Notes: generated from the letters alone by a model not told the origin. 64,000 nt of DNA from Karstenula rhodostoma CBS 690.94 (GCA_010093485.1 MU001504.1:875769-939768), one strand, 5' to 3'; numbered from the stretch's first letter, positions 1-11,948 are shown. Numbers and translations: made by a program.

Positions 1-117
1 TAACGGCATCGTCTCCGAGAGCGCGGATTCGATATCCACCTCGATCAGGAGAGAGTAGTTTGCACCTGTTTTCGCCAGGTTTGCCTGGAGACGATCCGTA
101 CTCGCGCCAGTGAATCA
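1..117 (-). CDS. possible partial 5' end of a gene running off the left edge
   Basis: On the minus strand an ATG at 117-115 opens 39 stop-free codons that run off the left edge (begins MIHWREYGSSPGK). The other two minus-strand frames give competing readings over part of this stretch, so the frame is not secure. I do not recognise a family. It is listed only because a gene may continue to the left; it could equally be non-coding. Confidence 0.2.
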
Positions 118-1624
118 TGCACCCTTGCCGCGTGAGATGCCTCGGCCTCACAAAACGGGGGAATCCGACGCTAGGCTTTGGCTTTGGCTTCAGACTTCAG
201 AGCATGGAGCAACGCCATCTTCCGCCGCCTGCGTTCACCATGGGATTCTGCACCAGCTGTGGGCGCAGGACGCTCGTAAAATTGCAGATTGGCCCAGCGC
301 ATGAAGGGCACACGCGATTGATTTGTTTGGGCAGCACAGCATATGCAACTCCATGGCTCCGGGACTAGTTTGGGAGACCGTGCCACGAAACAGCTCTAGG
401 GAATGTCATGCTCTACATAAAGGAGGATGTCATTGTGCCAAGTCGGCAGGAATGGAAGAGGCAGAGTGGGTAGATTGTGTGTCAATAGTCGCAGCGACAT
501 GGATTGAGCAGTGAGCAGCGTCGAGTACCTACGACAAGCCCGAAGTCGATCCGGCTCAGGAGCCATTCGACACACGACTTGGACGCCAGCAGCAGTTTCC
601 TATGTGACGGTGTCGAGACTCTTCGTGTGTAATAGTGGAGTAGTGGAGGGTGTGTATAATAATAACAGTACATGCACCCGAAGTGATCGGATGTTCTGCG
701 GAAGAAAGACGTCGCACACAGTGCCGGGAGAGCGGATGTGTGGCCAACCACGTCACTGGCCACAGGCCCAATTCCCCGGTTCGATATGTTCCAGGTTGCA
801 AGGGTCTCGGTGACGCCGCTTGGTGCCTGACAGGGGCGGGCTGTGGGAGAGGATCAGCACGGTGATCCCACGCTGCGACGTGCCGTTGACGTTTTCCGTG
901 CAAGTTCCACGACGGCGCCGTGGAAGCTGTCGCTCGTTTCTTGAAATGCCCGGAAAGCATATTTGGTGGATCCAGCAGGCTAGGGGAGGCATGGGCCACG
1001 TGATTCAACTGCCGCTGTTGCAGCTTCCCACGCTCTGCAGCAGCTAGCAAAGCAGGGGCTCGCACCTCGCAACGGCCTGTCAGATCCCGCGTCAGCCGCT
1101 GCATCGACCCGCGCAGCAGACTTGCCTGATCAGTCGGAAGCATCTTCTTCATCTTGGTCCTCGAGGCCGGTAGTCGCCGACCTGGCCAGTGGCAGCACAG
1201 GGGAACCGTCGCTCGCCCCGCAAGCATGCACCTGGTCCTTGTCAGTCGACATCTGTCCGCCGAACCCCGCAAAAAGCGCCCCCGGCTGCCGTCTAGTGCA
1301 ATTCACTGCTTGCCACGTACCGGTATGTCGTAACGAAATGTGCTGGCGGGTGCCGGCGGCCACTTCGAATCCTCTGCTGCTCGGTAAGCGGGCGTTGTCC
1401 CCAGCCCCAGCCCCCAGCACTAGCCATGTAGACTAACCGTGGGCCGTGTTGGTGCTGGTGGGGCCGATAGAGAGGGGCGCTCGCTGGCTGTTGCTTGGCG
1501 CGCAGATTTGCGAGGCCACGCCACCGCGGGCGGATAGACCCAACACCAAGCGTGCAGCCCACCGCAAGGTTCCCTTCCCGCAACCGTACCTGGTCACTGG
1601 ACTGCGTAGACGTGCCGCGACACC
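118..1624. other. intergenic region, no supported gene
   Basis: About 1.5 kb with several overlapping open frames on both strands, none with fungal-protein character, recognisable motifs or convincing splice sites. The right part is presumably the promoter and 5' leader of the CIA2 gene that starts at 1625. No tRNA, repeat or mobile element was seen. Confidence 0.5.
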
Positions 1625-2291
1625 ATGGACGTCGACAAGCAGAACGCGAACCCCACCATCCTCAGCCTGTCGGATCTGCCCTCCCGCCGCAGAGGATCCA
1701 ACCTCAACCGGCGGAACGACGGCAGCACAGGGCTGTTTGATGGCCTGATACCCCAGTACAGCCATCTCAACGACCCCTTTGAGCAGTCGCTGTCGTCCAG
1801 CGACTCTGACGATGACTCGGTCGAGGACATTGACGAGCAAGAGGTCTTCGGTGCGTTTCAAGGCCCTGGCACGAGTCATCGTTCAACCTTCAACGCGCAT
1901 TCGCTGACCGTGTCGCCATGCAGACCTAATCTCGTCCATCTCTGACCCTGAGCATCCCCTTTCACTTGGTTCCCTCGCCGTCGTGAACCTGCCTGATATC
2001 CACATCCAGCCCCCGAGCTCCCCCCACTCGTCTATCAGCACCGTACTCGTCGAGGTCACGCCCACCATCACGCACTGCTCTCTTGCCACAGTCATTGGAC
2101 TGGGCGTACGTGTACGCCTTGAGCAAGCCTTGCCACCGCGCTTTAGAGTCGACGTCCGCATCAAGAAGGGAACCCACAGTACCGACGAAGCCGTCAACAA
2201 GCAGCTGGGCGACAAGGAAAGGGTGGCAGCTGCGCTAGAGAACGGGACATTGATGGGCGTGCTGAGAAAAATGCTTTCTACTTGCGAGTAG
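1625..2291 (+). CDS. CIA2: MIP18-family cytosolic Fe-S cluster assembly factor (CIA2)
   Basis: Two exons, 1625-1850 and 1924-2291, with a 73-nt intron (GTGCGT...CAG), give 197 aa. The N-terminal third is polar and acidic (a Ser/Asp run near residues 55-70), as is common before the MIP18 (DUF59) core. The core starts at the splice join with DLISSISDPEHP and contains the family motif THCSLATVIGLGVRVRL, with the conserved Cys, then AVNKQLGDKERVAAALEN near the C-terminus. Known role of the family: with CIA1 and MMS19 it hands Fe-S clusters to nuclear and cytosolic apoproteins such as DNA polymerases and helicases. Length and both exon sequences fit the family, and no lesion is visible. The ATG at 1625 is the only one upstream of the core in frame. 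Identification is secure; the intron is inferred from frame and family match. Confidence 0.93.
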
Positions 2292-4453
2292 TCGCATACC
2301 ATTGCCTTGCCAGCATATGCGCCATGTCCATGCCTTGCTGCGTGGTAACAAACAGTGACGTGTTTGCATCCATCACGCGCTCTTCTGGAAGGTACTCACC
2401 CTCACCGTTCTAATTGGTTCCATACGAGCGCCGAACATTCCACCAGGCAGCACATGCATGGGAAACGTGTTTGGTACCTGGCACGAAATCCTATACTCGC
2501 TTTTATTGATCGCCATCCATCAGCTTCCCTCGGGGCTATTTCTCCGTTTAAGCGTGCTTGGAAAAGCAAGCTTTGGTCAATCCAATACTTCTGCCTTCTC
2601 CACGCCAGCTCAGCACGCCGTATCGATCTTGTCAACGTCAATTTTTATCACATCAATACATACAATTCGTGTGTCCACCTCGGCATCTGCGCTTCGACAT
2701 CCAACAAAGGCTCCAACAGTTATGGCTAAATCCCCGATCCGTCAACCTGCATATTCGCCTACCCCTGCGTCGATCCTTACATCCTCAACAGCCTACTGCA
2801 ATGCAGCCAGGACCTAATATTGGCAAGACGCAGCACGCAACCGCTTCGAGCGGTCGGTATTCGTCTCGAGGCCAGTCGTTGGAATAAAGTTTGGTGTTTA
2901 TCCGACAGTGACTGGGCTGAAGGGTTACACGTGATGGAGACTCGAAATGGCTATTGTTTGGCTTCTGGTAAACTATTGTCAATAGCCGAGCACACCGACC
3001 CTAGAATACATACTACGAACCAGTTTCCGACCGTTACGATAGCCTTCTTGTAAATTGATAAATCGCTCGGTAGTCTACTTAGTTCACCAGGCTCTCCACC
3101 TGCGAAAAGATCTCGGAGTGTTCCGAATGCAGCAACCACACCCAGTTGATGAATTAGGCAGCTCTGTCTTTTTCCATCAAGGCTACGTCATACCATGTGT
3201 TCACTCTAACCACCCACTCTTAGTTGCGATGACTGTCGTTCACTTGACCTACCGAAAAGGGAAGGAACTTCCAATGCACGTTGGCGCTGCAAGGTTATCT
3301 GCTGCAGGTCTTCTTCGCGTACTTAACACCTTCTGCATATGTTCCATGCATACGCTAGAACACGTTATTATCTACTACAGAGCGCTCCTTCCTTGTTTGT
3401 ATAACCTCGTTACGCGACAACACTTCTCCCCCACGGACACTACATGCAATGCCCATGTCAAACTGCGCCATGATGGCGTATCCTATGCGGGTTTCGCATA
3501 CATAGATGCAGCTTTCCTTTTTGAACGCGGGATGTATTGTCGTACGACATACGGCTACGATATACGGCTGCGACTGACAGGGCGAGTTAACCGCTCATTC
3601 CTTTCTTGCGGACAGGGATGTTGCGTTAGCAAGCTCCGTCGTGGAACCTCCTACACCGTAGCAGGAGGTGACGTGATTATTGTTTCGTCTTTCTTGATGG
3701 GTCCTTTTTCCACAACATCCCCTACGCTTGCTAAACAGCCGCATCTCGATATCTCGTAGGTTGTGTACTTTTTAGTGGGCTGAGCAAGACGAATGACGCT
3801 GTAGATCAGACTTTGCGTTTGAGTAGACAGACGTGCTCTAGAAATCAACGCGGAAAATTCGGCTTTTTCAATCTACAATTTTAATGCTCTCGTGATATGC
3901 GCGGGGCTACCGCACATTGTCCTTTGCCTGTGTCGTGTCGTTCGACTTATGTACAAGAAGGTATTGCATACCTCGTGTATTCAAAGGGCAGGTCGAAATC
4001 GTAACCCGGATTCTGACGATACTGTTCTATTTCTCGTAAATTTATATCTTCAGCTCTTCAGAGTTTCAGATTTCGAAAGGCAGCCCCGGGCAACAGTTGT
4101 CATAATCAGCGTAAGAGTACAAGTATTATTTACTAAGTGGGTACCCAGATCATATCCACTTGAACAGTGTTTGAGTGCATGCGAACCTAACTATACCCGA
4201 GAGCACAGGTGTCTACGAACAACCTTCGAGTACCGAGTCCGAGTGTAAATTGGCATTTCAGGTACCATGAACCTTCACCGCAGGCTTGGCGCTGGTGTTA
4301 AGTAGCAAGTATGTACACCAACCCAACCATGAGAGCAATTTTCCACACCTGTGTACTGTATAAAGTATCTCCTGTGCCTCACCCGCTCACATCTCGCCCC
4401 AGTTCTTATCCAATCTCGCACCAACTCCGGCACTCCGACGACTCGAGTCAACC
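2292..4453. other. intergenic / orphan region with one long unassigned frame
   Basis: About 2.2 kb downstream of CIA2. A plus-strand frame is stop-free from about 3055 to 3759; its first ATG is at 3127 (about 210 codons). The translation is rich in His, Cys and Tyr with no domain I recognise, and there is no paralogue in the window. Another frame at 3892-4248 has only a GTG start. I cannot support either as a gene. Confidence 0.3.
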
Positions 4454-4986
4454 ATGTTCTACTTCGATCGCACTTCCCGTGTTGTTCTGGCTATCATGAC
4501 CGTTTTCATGTACGTCTATCAACCGCCAACCGCACATTCGTTCCCAGGCCCACTACTCGCCCATCTTCAACGCCGCACCCCTCCACGAAGCGTGGTATTA
4601 TGGTAGTACACGACCATCTGCGGGTTCGGTCTTACCTTTCTATCTGTAGTCCACGCGCTCTAGGAATATTTTCGAGGCCGCGTTCCTGATTTTAATAATT
4701 ACTTCGATTTCGCCGCGTACTGCGCCTGCGTAACTTACATGGTGGTGTTACAAGCTAATCGGGAATACGTTGCCTGGGCGGACCGGGAGCTTTCCAGTGT
4801 TACTCCGAGGCGACGCATTACAAGAAGGATGCGGAGGCGGAGGCCGTTTTGAACGGTGAGGGGACTATGCCCCCTAATGAAGGACAAGGTTGGTATTATG
4901 GATGCACCTCTGGAGCAAGACCTCTCTAGTTAAACACATAAATCTGAACGATGCTTTCAGTTGAAGAAAACGCTTTTTTTTTATGA
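4454..4986 (+). pseudogene. decayed multi-exon orphan gene
   Basis: Protein-like segments lie in consistent order: MFYFDRTSRVVLAIMT from 4454; AHYSPIFNAAPLHEAWYY from 4548 after a CCAG acceptor; VPDFNNYFDFAAYCACVTYM from 4682; a clean 53-nt intron at 4745-4797; CYSEATHYKKDAEAEA from 4798; an intron at 4889-4960; and a short tail to TGA at 4984-4986. Two problems break it. The best donor (GTACGT at 4510) puts exon 2 out of frame unless the weak donor GTTTTC at 4502 is used. Exon 3 entered from the TGTAG acceptor meets an in-frame TAG at 4661-4663, which looks like CAG changed by one C-to-T transition. Alternatives are a very short intron or a misread exon. No family is recognised; the N-terminus resembles a signal anchor. 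Confidence 0.35.
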
Positions 4987-5480
4987 GGCCTCTCACTACA
5001 CCATGGCGTATATCATAAAAGTAAAGCCCAATATTGATCTATCCGTTGGGTTTAGCGTGGGCGCTTACGTTGGGACTCATAAGCTGTTTGTCACCGGAAG
5101 AACTCTCGTACTCAAGCTCTTCATCATAGTCTTTCTAAAAAACTTCAATCTGCTTATGATTCAAGCACTCATGGGTTTAGTGTACACCGATGTGCGACCT
5201 CTCCAAGATATCAGGTGAGATTGCCTACGCTTGATTATTTTCACTGGTCTCTCTCTTCACCTGGAAGGTGAGTCCACGTGCACGGTGATAGCTGCCTTGG
5301 ACTGGCTTAACTTCGGGCTGCTAGTGAGCCCGAATCCTTTTTATCATTCGTAAATTACACATGCATACTATACCGATTCCTTCCCGGCATCACCATCGCA
5401 CCACCATTCTCAACCCGCCTTGGTCACGCAAAGCTCTCTCACTGGAACCCACTCAACGCTCTAGATCATATCGACCATAC
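4987..5480. other. intergenic region before the four-helix membrane protein gene
   Basis: Holds a plus-strand frame to 5218 with only a TTG start and no recognisable features, then the leader of the gene at 5481. An upstream in-frame ATG at 5361 would add 40 residues to that gene, but these read like translated leader. Confidence 0.4.
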
Positions 5481-6128
5481 ATGTCTGCGCCAGCACCAGC
5501 TCCCGCGCCAGCCCCGGCACCGGCACCCGCCCCGGCTCCGGTTCCAGCCGCCGTTGCGCCTGCGCGTACGCTTGGAGATGTGATCTGGAACTATATAGTC
5601 TTTTTCTTAGTCTTCGGCAGCCTCACTGGTATCTACCTCTGCGCATCTGAGCTCTCGAAGCCACCGGAGAACTCCCCCACCCCTGTCATAATCACGCTTG
5701 TCGCTCTATCGACCATGGACACGTTATTCGCCCTGGAAGGCCTGGATACATGGGTGCTCGCTCGGTTAATGCCGGCGAGAGTATCACCTGGGTTTGGCCA
5801 CACATACTACGAAGTTTCCGACTTTATCGTCGCACTCGCCCTGCTGCCTGTTGCATGCAGCGTGGGAACTTACGTTGCAGCTCGCGAGCTAAAACGTCCC
5901 TGGGAACGCTCTCACATCGGGATCATCTTTGTTATGCTTTTGGTAGGCATAGCTGACGTGTTGATGATTTTATTTCTGGTCTTCTTCCTATGGGCCTGTG
6001 GGGAATTTTTCAGGCCGACCGCAGAAGCTAAGAGGAACTGGACCCGTGTATCGACATTGCAGAGAGTCAGAGTGACAAGGGAGCAGGCGATGGCACGGTG
6101 GGAGAGGGAGCTCGAGAATGCAGTCTGA
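5481..6128 (+). CDS. four-helix membrane protein with Ala-Pro tail and internal duplication
   Basis: An intronless frame of 215 aa from the ATG at 5481 (255 aa from the in-frame ATG at 5361; the shorter form is preferred because the extra part is low-complexity). Residues 3-20 are an almost perfect Ala-Pro alternation. Four hydrophobic segments follow at roughly residues 33-52, 67-90, 110-130 and 145-172, then a short basic C-terminal tail. The two helix pairs look duplicated: TGIYLCASELSKPPENS (residues 49-65) aligns with VGTYVAARELKRPWERS (128-144), each followed by an I/L/V-rich helix with an Asp. I recognise no family and propose no function beyond an integral membrane protein. Codon use and the long open frame support coding. 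The neighbour upstream is a decayed orphan, so this locus may be fast-evolving. Confidence 0.65.
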   Translation: MSAPAPAPAPAPAPAPAPAPVPAAVAPARTLGDVIWNYIVFFLVFGSLTGIYLCASELSKPPENSPTPVIITLVALSTMDTLFALEGLDTWVLARLMPARVSPGFGHTYYEVSDFIVALALLPVACSVGTYVAARELKRPWERSHIGIIFVMLLVGIADVLMILFLVFFLWACGEFFRPTAEAKRNWTRVSTLQRVRVTREQAMARWERELENAV

Positions 6129-7310
6129 ACTGGATTTACATGTATCCATCACCGTTGGACTGGGATCCTTGATTGAATGTCGACCTTACCAAAACCTCCA
6201 ACACAGGAACACCAGTATCCCATTGAATCTACATATCAGTACGGCATAACCAGTTCCTCTTTCAAAATGCTACAACCAACAATCAGGCTGCAGTTTGAGC
6301 TGGGTGGTATGATTTGTGCCTCGAGTTCATGTTTTATGAAACCAATGAAATTTTACCACCTCACTTGAGTCACAATCAAGATGATACGTTGATATCTCCA
6401 TACCATGGTTAGGGATGTGCATGGTACGCACTGTCTGTCGTACAACCAGCCCCTAATAATTCACACCCAACGCGCGATATCCACCTAATAGATAATCGCT
6501 AACTTCTAATCTCCTTCCTCCTCGCGAGCGTGTCTCCCTACTCTAATATTGCAGCACAGGAACACATCATCATACCACCTCGCTGCATTCAAGCACTGTT
6601 CTCACCCATACACACCCCACCTAATCGACAAAACAAAACAATTACCACCTCACTCATCCACTGCCATCCCAACGGCAACAGTCCCGCTCTATTCTCATGA
6701 CTTACCTCAGTCTTCAGTATCATGACCAGACCGACACTCCAGATTCCCCCCTCAATATAGATACACTCGACTCATAGCTACAGTCGCTCTGGTCATAGAC
6801 CCTAATTAACTGCTGCAACCATGCTAGTGATTCGCACCATCGAGTTACAATCCAATCAACTCGAGTATCCTGCGCGATAAACCGCATGCGTCAAAGCTGT
6901 AATGCAACGCAGATGTAATTTCTTTCTTTTCTATAGCATACATCACTCAGCCAACACTCGACCAAAACGGCGCCGCAGACCAGTCCTGTTCACGGTCCAT
7001 GCAATGATCTTCAGAAGACTCCCCACAATCCCTTCAAAGAACTCTATACAAAAAGACACATGACAAGCACGCGATCCACCCCAACACCGACTGCCCATTT
7101 AAGTAATTACATCTATCTACATCCCCCTTCCTTCTCTCCCTTTTGCCCACACCCCAATTGCAACTAATGTTTTTTCTCAAAACCATGCCACCAGAAACGA
7201 AGGGATATGCACATTAAATAAACATACAGGTCCGAATCCAAAAATATGCAAGCCCACCAAACTGAACCGTCAATCGTAACATCGTTGATTATTATGAAGC
7301 CCTCAATAGG
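6129..7310. other. intergenic region between convergent gene ends
   Basis: About 1.2 kb between the stop of the plus-strand membrane protein and the stop of CAF120 on the minus strand. It is C/T- and A-rich on the plus strand with many short CACC and CCAC words. It probably holds both 3' untranslated regions. No open frame, repeat array or RNA gene is supported. Confidence 0.5.
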
Positions 7311-10300
7311 CTAGTACTGTCTTCGTTGCTGTCCCTGCTGGTGCGCATATCTCGCCGCCGCTTGCGCCTGATCGAAGCTCGCGCCGTACGGCTGCGTAGC
7401 AGGCTGCTGTTGGGGCTGCTGCTGGGGCTGCTGCATGAAGTACTGCGCGGGCATAGACTGCGGGCTCGGAGTTCCCCAACCGCCAGGCATCGGGCCCGGC
7501 ATCGGGGTCATCATGCTCTGCTGTGGAAAGTAGCCCTGCTGTTGATATGTCTGTTGCATTTGCCCGGGAGTGGAATACGCGTATGCTTGCGGGTATCCTT
7601 GTGGCGTGGCCATCATGTTTGGCGTGGCGTATCCACCCGGAGTCATGGCCATTGCTTGGCCGATCTGAGCTTGCTGCCCTATCTGAGCTTGCTGCCCCAG
7701 CTGTTGCATCTCCATCATCTGACGCTGTTGCGCAGCCATCATTCGTCGGTCAATCTCGGTTTGCATCGCTGATGTACTACGATTGGCCTTCGCAGCGGCC
7801 TTTTCCTTTTCTCGGTAGTCAATGTAAGCAGTCAAACCTGCAGAAGACGGCCGCTGCTCCTTTTTCGGTTTCTTGGATAGGTCGATAAGCGGAGTGTTTG
7901 TTATCCGAGCGACCTGTTCCTGTTCGCGAGCGCTGAGCGATGTCGGACGTTTATCAACGAGCAGGTTTGTTGGGCGTTGTTCCAGAAGCTGGCCGGCACC
8001 TCTTGACAAAGGTCGATTGAGTGGACGACTTGGTGGCTGTGCCGGACTATTGTTATCCACGCCAAAAGAGTGCGACCAATCGCCCGATTGCGTTCGGCTT
8101 ATAGGCGGAGTGTGTGACTTGGTTCTAGAATGAGCGTATGCTGGAGGTGTCATTGCTTGGCCAGGAATGGCAGCACGTTGAGCTACCCATTCTTCAGCCT
8201 CCACCTTCTGGCTATTCGAATGAGGCTGAGGCACCATACCAGGTTGCCATGCCACGCTACGATTGTCCAAAATCTGCGTTGAACCGGAGGTGGTACGCAT
8301 GTGCGTAGACAAAGTGGGAGTGGTTCTGCCCGAGTATGACTGGCGTTTTTGCTCGTTCGAAGACAGCGTCAGATTTTCTTTTGATTGAGAGAAATTGCCG
8401 TCATGCATGCCTTGTGTCATGGTGCCGCTGGTACCGGGACGTTTAGCACCTGGATCTAATAGATATGTAGGGCCGAAATCGATTGCTGGCATATCGGATG
8501 GCATCTCGACCGGCTTCGCAGTGGACTTGTAGTGCCCATCATCGACAACAAACTCCGGTTTGGGGTTGAGATCTGGATTTCCCACAAACTTGAGCATACC
8601 GCTTCGTGGTCGATCTGCCGCTCGCCTGGCAGGTTGCGGAGGCTGTGCTTCATCGCTTGTTGTGCTGGCATAATCTGGAGTGGAGGTAGACATAGCATCA
8701 TCACGGCTATACCGGCTGCTTGACAGACTTGCTTGCCTCAGCAACGTAGTATTGGTGTACTCTAGGCGGTCGAGGGCTTCGGGGTCGATTACGGCATTTC
8801 GTAAACTGTCTAGAGTTGAGCTTGTTGTCGAGTGAGTTGAGCGGGTGTCGTCCTCTCGTAGGGGCGATGACGGACCTGGTACTGGTTTGCGCTGAACTTC
8901 GCTCCTTTCGCTTTCAAGGTGCGCATCCTGAGCATAATCGTCGTAGTTTTGATGTTGCGGCAGCTCAGCATGCTCAGGAACAGGAGGACCGGAAGGGTGG
9001 TACGTGGCAGGTGACCCTACAAATTGATCCTGCTCGACGTAGGGTGATGCAGGAATCGTTGACAGACGGTTGCCGGGAAAACCGGAATAGCTGTTGTACG
9101 CACCTTGAGCGTATAGATTGGCGTTGTCATTTTGATAGTTTTCGCTTTCAACATTGCCATTCCGTGCACCATTAGAGTTATCTCGACTTTTCCATGCAGC
9201 AGCGGCCCCAGCGACAGCGATTCCCGGGGGTATCGGCGTATTCGTTGCGTCTGCCAACTGGTGCAATGTTGCAGGATCCATGTTGGCATTCGGCTTCATG
9301 CCCGGGTGCTGCACTTGTACGGGAGGTCTCTGTCCCGGAGCGTGAGCGAAGGTGGGAGGAGACGCTACAGGGCCTTGTGGCGGAGCCGTGGGTGCGATTT
9401 GAACTTGAGGGAGGTTACGAGGTTCTTCAGTTGAGTCTGGGCTTGGAGGCTCGGATCTCTCAGGCTCGTCAATAGGCTTAGATGTTCCATGAACCTGACC
9501 ATTTGATAGGTTTTCCGCGCTTTCGAGTCGTGCCAGACGAGCAGGTGGCTGCTTGTAGCCATTGACCTGTTCAGATACAGATCGTTGATGACGGGAAGTC
9601 GCAAACGCGGTGGTGGGTGGCGCCGAGTCGACTCTTTGCGGTGCTTGCGATGCCTGTGGCTCGACACCTTCCGCCAAAGTCGGAGATGGCTGGCGTGTAG
9701 AAGGTTGCGAATATACGGAGCCTTGCTCCTCAAACCTCAATGTCCCACTGCGCGAGAGGGGAACGTTTGTCCGGCCTTGCAAGGTATTCCTTCGCGTTCC
9801 TGTAGTGCTAGTCCTGCTGCGCGTGCGAGGCAATGTTGCCATTCGTTGGGAGGTCAGATCTTTAAGCTGTTTGCGCCATTGTCGCTCCGTCCAGCCATCG
9901 CTGCCTTCGGTATGAATCAAAGATACGACATCCCACATCTCTAGATAACCGTAGCGCCTGTCCGGCGGCATTGCAAACATGAGACCACGAGTGTCCAATA
10001 CATCCGCAACGAGTTTATTTGGGCGTCCATACAAAGCAAAGGTATCGTAAACAGGGAAGAGGAATTGGAGCATGATTTCGAATCCAGTAATGGCGGGGCG
10101 AGACTCCGGCATAATGAAGACGAATCCCTCAGTTGTCTGCTCGGGCTTTGAGTGAACGGTAATTCTTCCCTCCACTTTCACCAAAGTTGACTGATCGATG
10201 AGCTGCTTCGACTGCGGGTAAATTGCGTAACATGAATAAGCGTCCGTAACCGTTGCAATCGGCCGTGTCTTCTTGCCGACCTTCCTCGAATCGTAGAGTT

Positions 10301-11415
10301 TGATGTCGCCTTTGAGTACAGTAGCACTTCGGTTATAGACGTCTTTCTTCTTTTGCGATTTCTGCAGTTTTACGTATTCCTTCTCGTCGGGCGGGCTTAC
10401 AACGCACCAACAGCGGCGCCACGGCGTTCCTGCGCCAAATCTCACACGCACCCAGTCCTCGTATTTCGCACGCTGTCGGTCCAGGAGTATGCGGATGTTG
10501 TTTAGCTGCTTTCCCTTGCCGGCGATCAACGCCCCGGTATAGGCCTCTTGTAGCGAGGTGTGCTCGTACACGGCGAGTCTAATACCAGCGGTCCACTGCG
10601 TGAGTGAGTTGAAGGAGTTGAAGTGGAACAAGTATTTGTTGCTCGCGGCGGTGGATACGCTCAGGATGTTGTCGAGCTTCTTGCCGTCCGCCAGCGTCAT
10701 CGAGGGCATCTACTGCGGTCAGCGGACGTTTCCTGTGAGATTGTTTTGAACACACCATAGATATGGCAGCATCTGTCAGGTTGATGAATGTCGGCACGAC
10801 TTCTGCATCATTAGCGGACTGGTCCGGGTTGACCTGGTCCAGTTCGCTCGCGTCCCACAACGACAGAATGGTGCCGGCCAGTTGGGCAAAGCACTCCTGC
10901 CAGGCGCGGTCTGGAGCGGGGCGGCCACCTGCAGTTGTCAGTTCCACAGGCGTGCATGCTCGGGGAGGTTGACGTACGGGAGTCGGTGTCGTGAAACTTG
11001 AGAAAGTAGCCTTCCTGGTACAGCTTGTTGGAGTGGCTGTTCAGGAACATGAAGATACGTTGTAGCTCGGGAAGAGTGTCCTGGCCGACCTCCATGACGG
11101 GCGGCTGGTACGTCTGGATCATGGAGAGCGGGCGCGAGGAGCGCCGCTGGTCTGGGAGCGCGTGCGGGTCAGGGCTCGGTGAGTGTTCTTGGTTGTCGAT
11201 GCTTGCGGAGGCGGCGGAGAACAAGGACGAGTTCGGTTCTTTGGGAGGCGCGGTCGCTCTGGTGGGGGACGCAGGCGCCGGCGAGGCGGCGGGGGTCGAG
11301 GCGGTCGAGGTATTGCGGCGGTGGAGTCTATTCCCACTGATGGCGGAGAAAGAGAGTCAGCTGGGGCAGGTTCATCAAGCGCGCGGTACATGGTCACATA
11401 CCCCCATTCTGACAT
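7311..11415 (-). CDS. CAF120: CCR4-NOT complex subunit CAF120-like, PH-domain protein
   Basis: Four exons on the minus strand: 11415-11402, 11336-10978, 10928-10756 and 10709-7311, giving 1314 aa. The 14-nt first exon encodes MSEW and joins in frame to NRLHRRNTST. The N-terminal region carries the family blocks LPELQRIFMFLN, RAWQECFAQLAGTILSLWDA and FHFNSFNSLTQWTAGIRLA (PH-like), then EAYTGALIAGKGKQLNNIR and a long conserved region to about residue 480. The C-terminal half is disordered: Pro/Ser/Thr-rich, then Gln/Met-rich with repeats such as QQAQIGQQAQIGQ. Yeast Caf120 associates with the CCR4-NOT deadenylase/transcription complex; the role here is inferred from that family. The third intron ends at tandem acceptors CAG-TAG; only the distal TAG is usable because the proximal one puts TAG in frame. 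Splice joins are hand-predicted. Confidence 0.85.
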
Positions 11416-11786
11416 GAAAGAGAGAACTGCACGCAGTCAGCCGAAGTCGCAGCACGGTAGCACAGCAGGACACACGCACCTCTCTTTGGACGGGCCATGA
11501 CGGCTCGGGGCAATTGGCTGCACGGGCAGCGCGCGGGAGGACAGAGCAGAGCAGACGTGTGCGCAGGCGCAGGCGCAGGCGTGGGCGTGGTTGGACTGTC
11601 AAGCCGCGTTGAGGCGCGTCTTCACTTTCTGCGCTTCTGGGTCGGATGGAAGCGGCAGGCCAGGGCAGCCGAGGCACGTGAGGACGAATGCGGCACAAAG
11701 GTGGCTGCAAGCGCGCGGAAGCGAATGGAAGCAACGACAGACGCTGCAGAGGACGTGGCGAGGGAGGCAAGGGAGGTGTAGATGTA

Positions 11787-11824
11787 GGTGCAGGTGCAGG
11801 TGCAGGTGCAGGCGCAGGTGCAGG
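11787..11824. repeat. GGTGCA hexanucleotide microsatellite
   Basis: About six imperfect GGTGCA units, one with a T-to-C change. It lies upstream of CAF120 in non-coding sequence. Confidence 0.8.
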
Positions 11825-11924
11825 CGGGACGAGGGAGAGGCGGTGGGCGATGGGCGGTGGACAGCAGGACTACGTAGACAGTCGAGCTCGCCGGACAGCG
11901 CGGAGCTTTCTATCGACCGTGGAC

Positions 11925-11948
11925 CAAGCAAGCAAGCAAGCAAGCAAG
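11925..11948. repeat. CAAG tetranucleotide microsatellite (6 units)
   Basis: Six perfect CAAG units in non-coding sequence about 0.5 kb upstream of the CAF120 start. Confidence 0.85.

Noticed and set aside
556..1272. 238-codon minus-strand frame
   Set aside because: Begins without a convincing start, has no motif or splice context, and its composition (Arg/His/Ser/Pro-rich) is that of an antisense or random frame.
5361..5480. Longer N-terminus for the four-helix membrane protein
   Set aside because: The 40 added residues are His/Arg/Ser low-complexity without a targeting pattern; the ATG at 5481 directly precedes the Ala-Pro tail.
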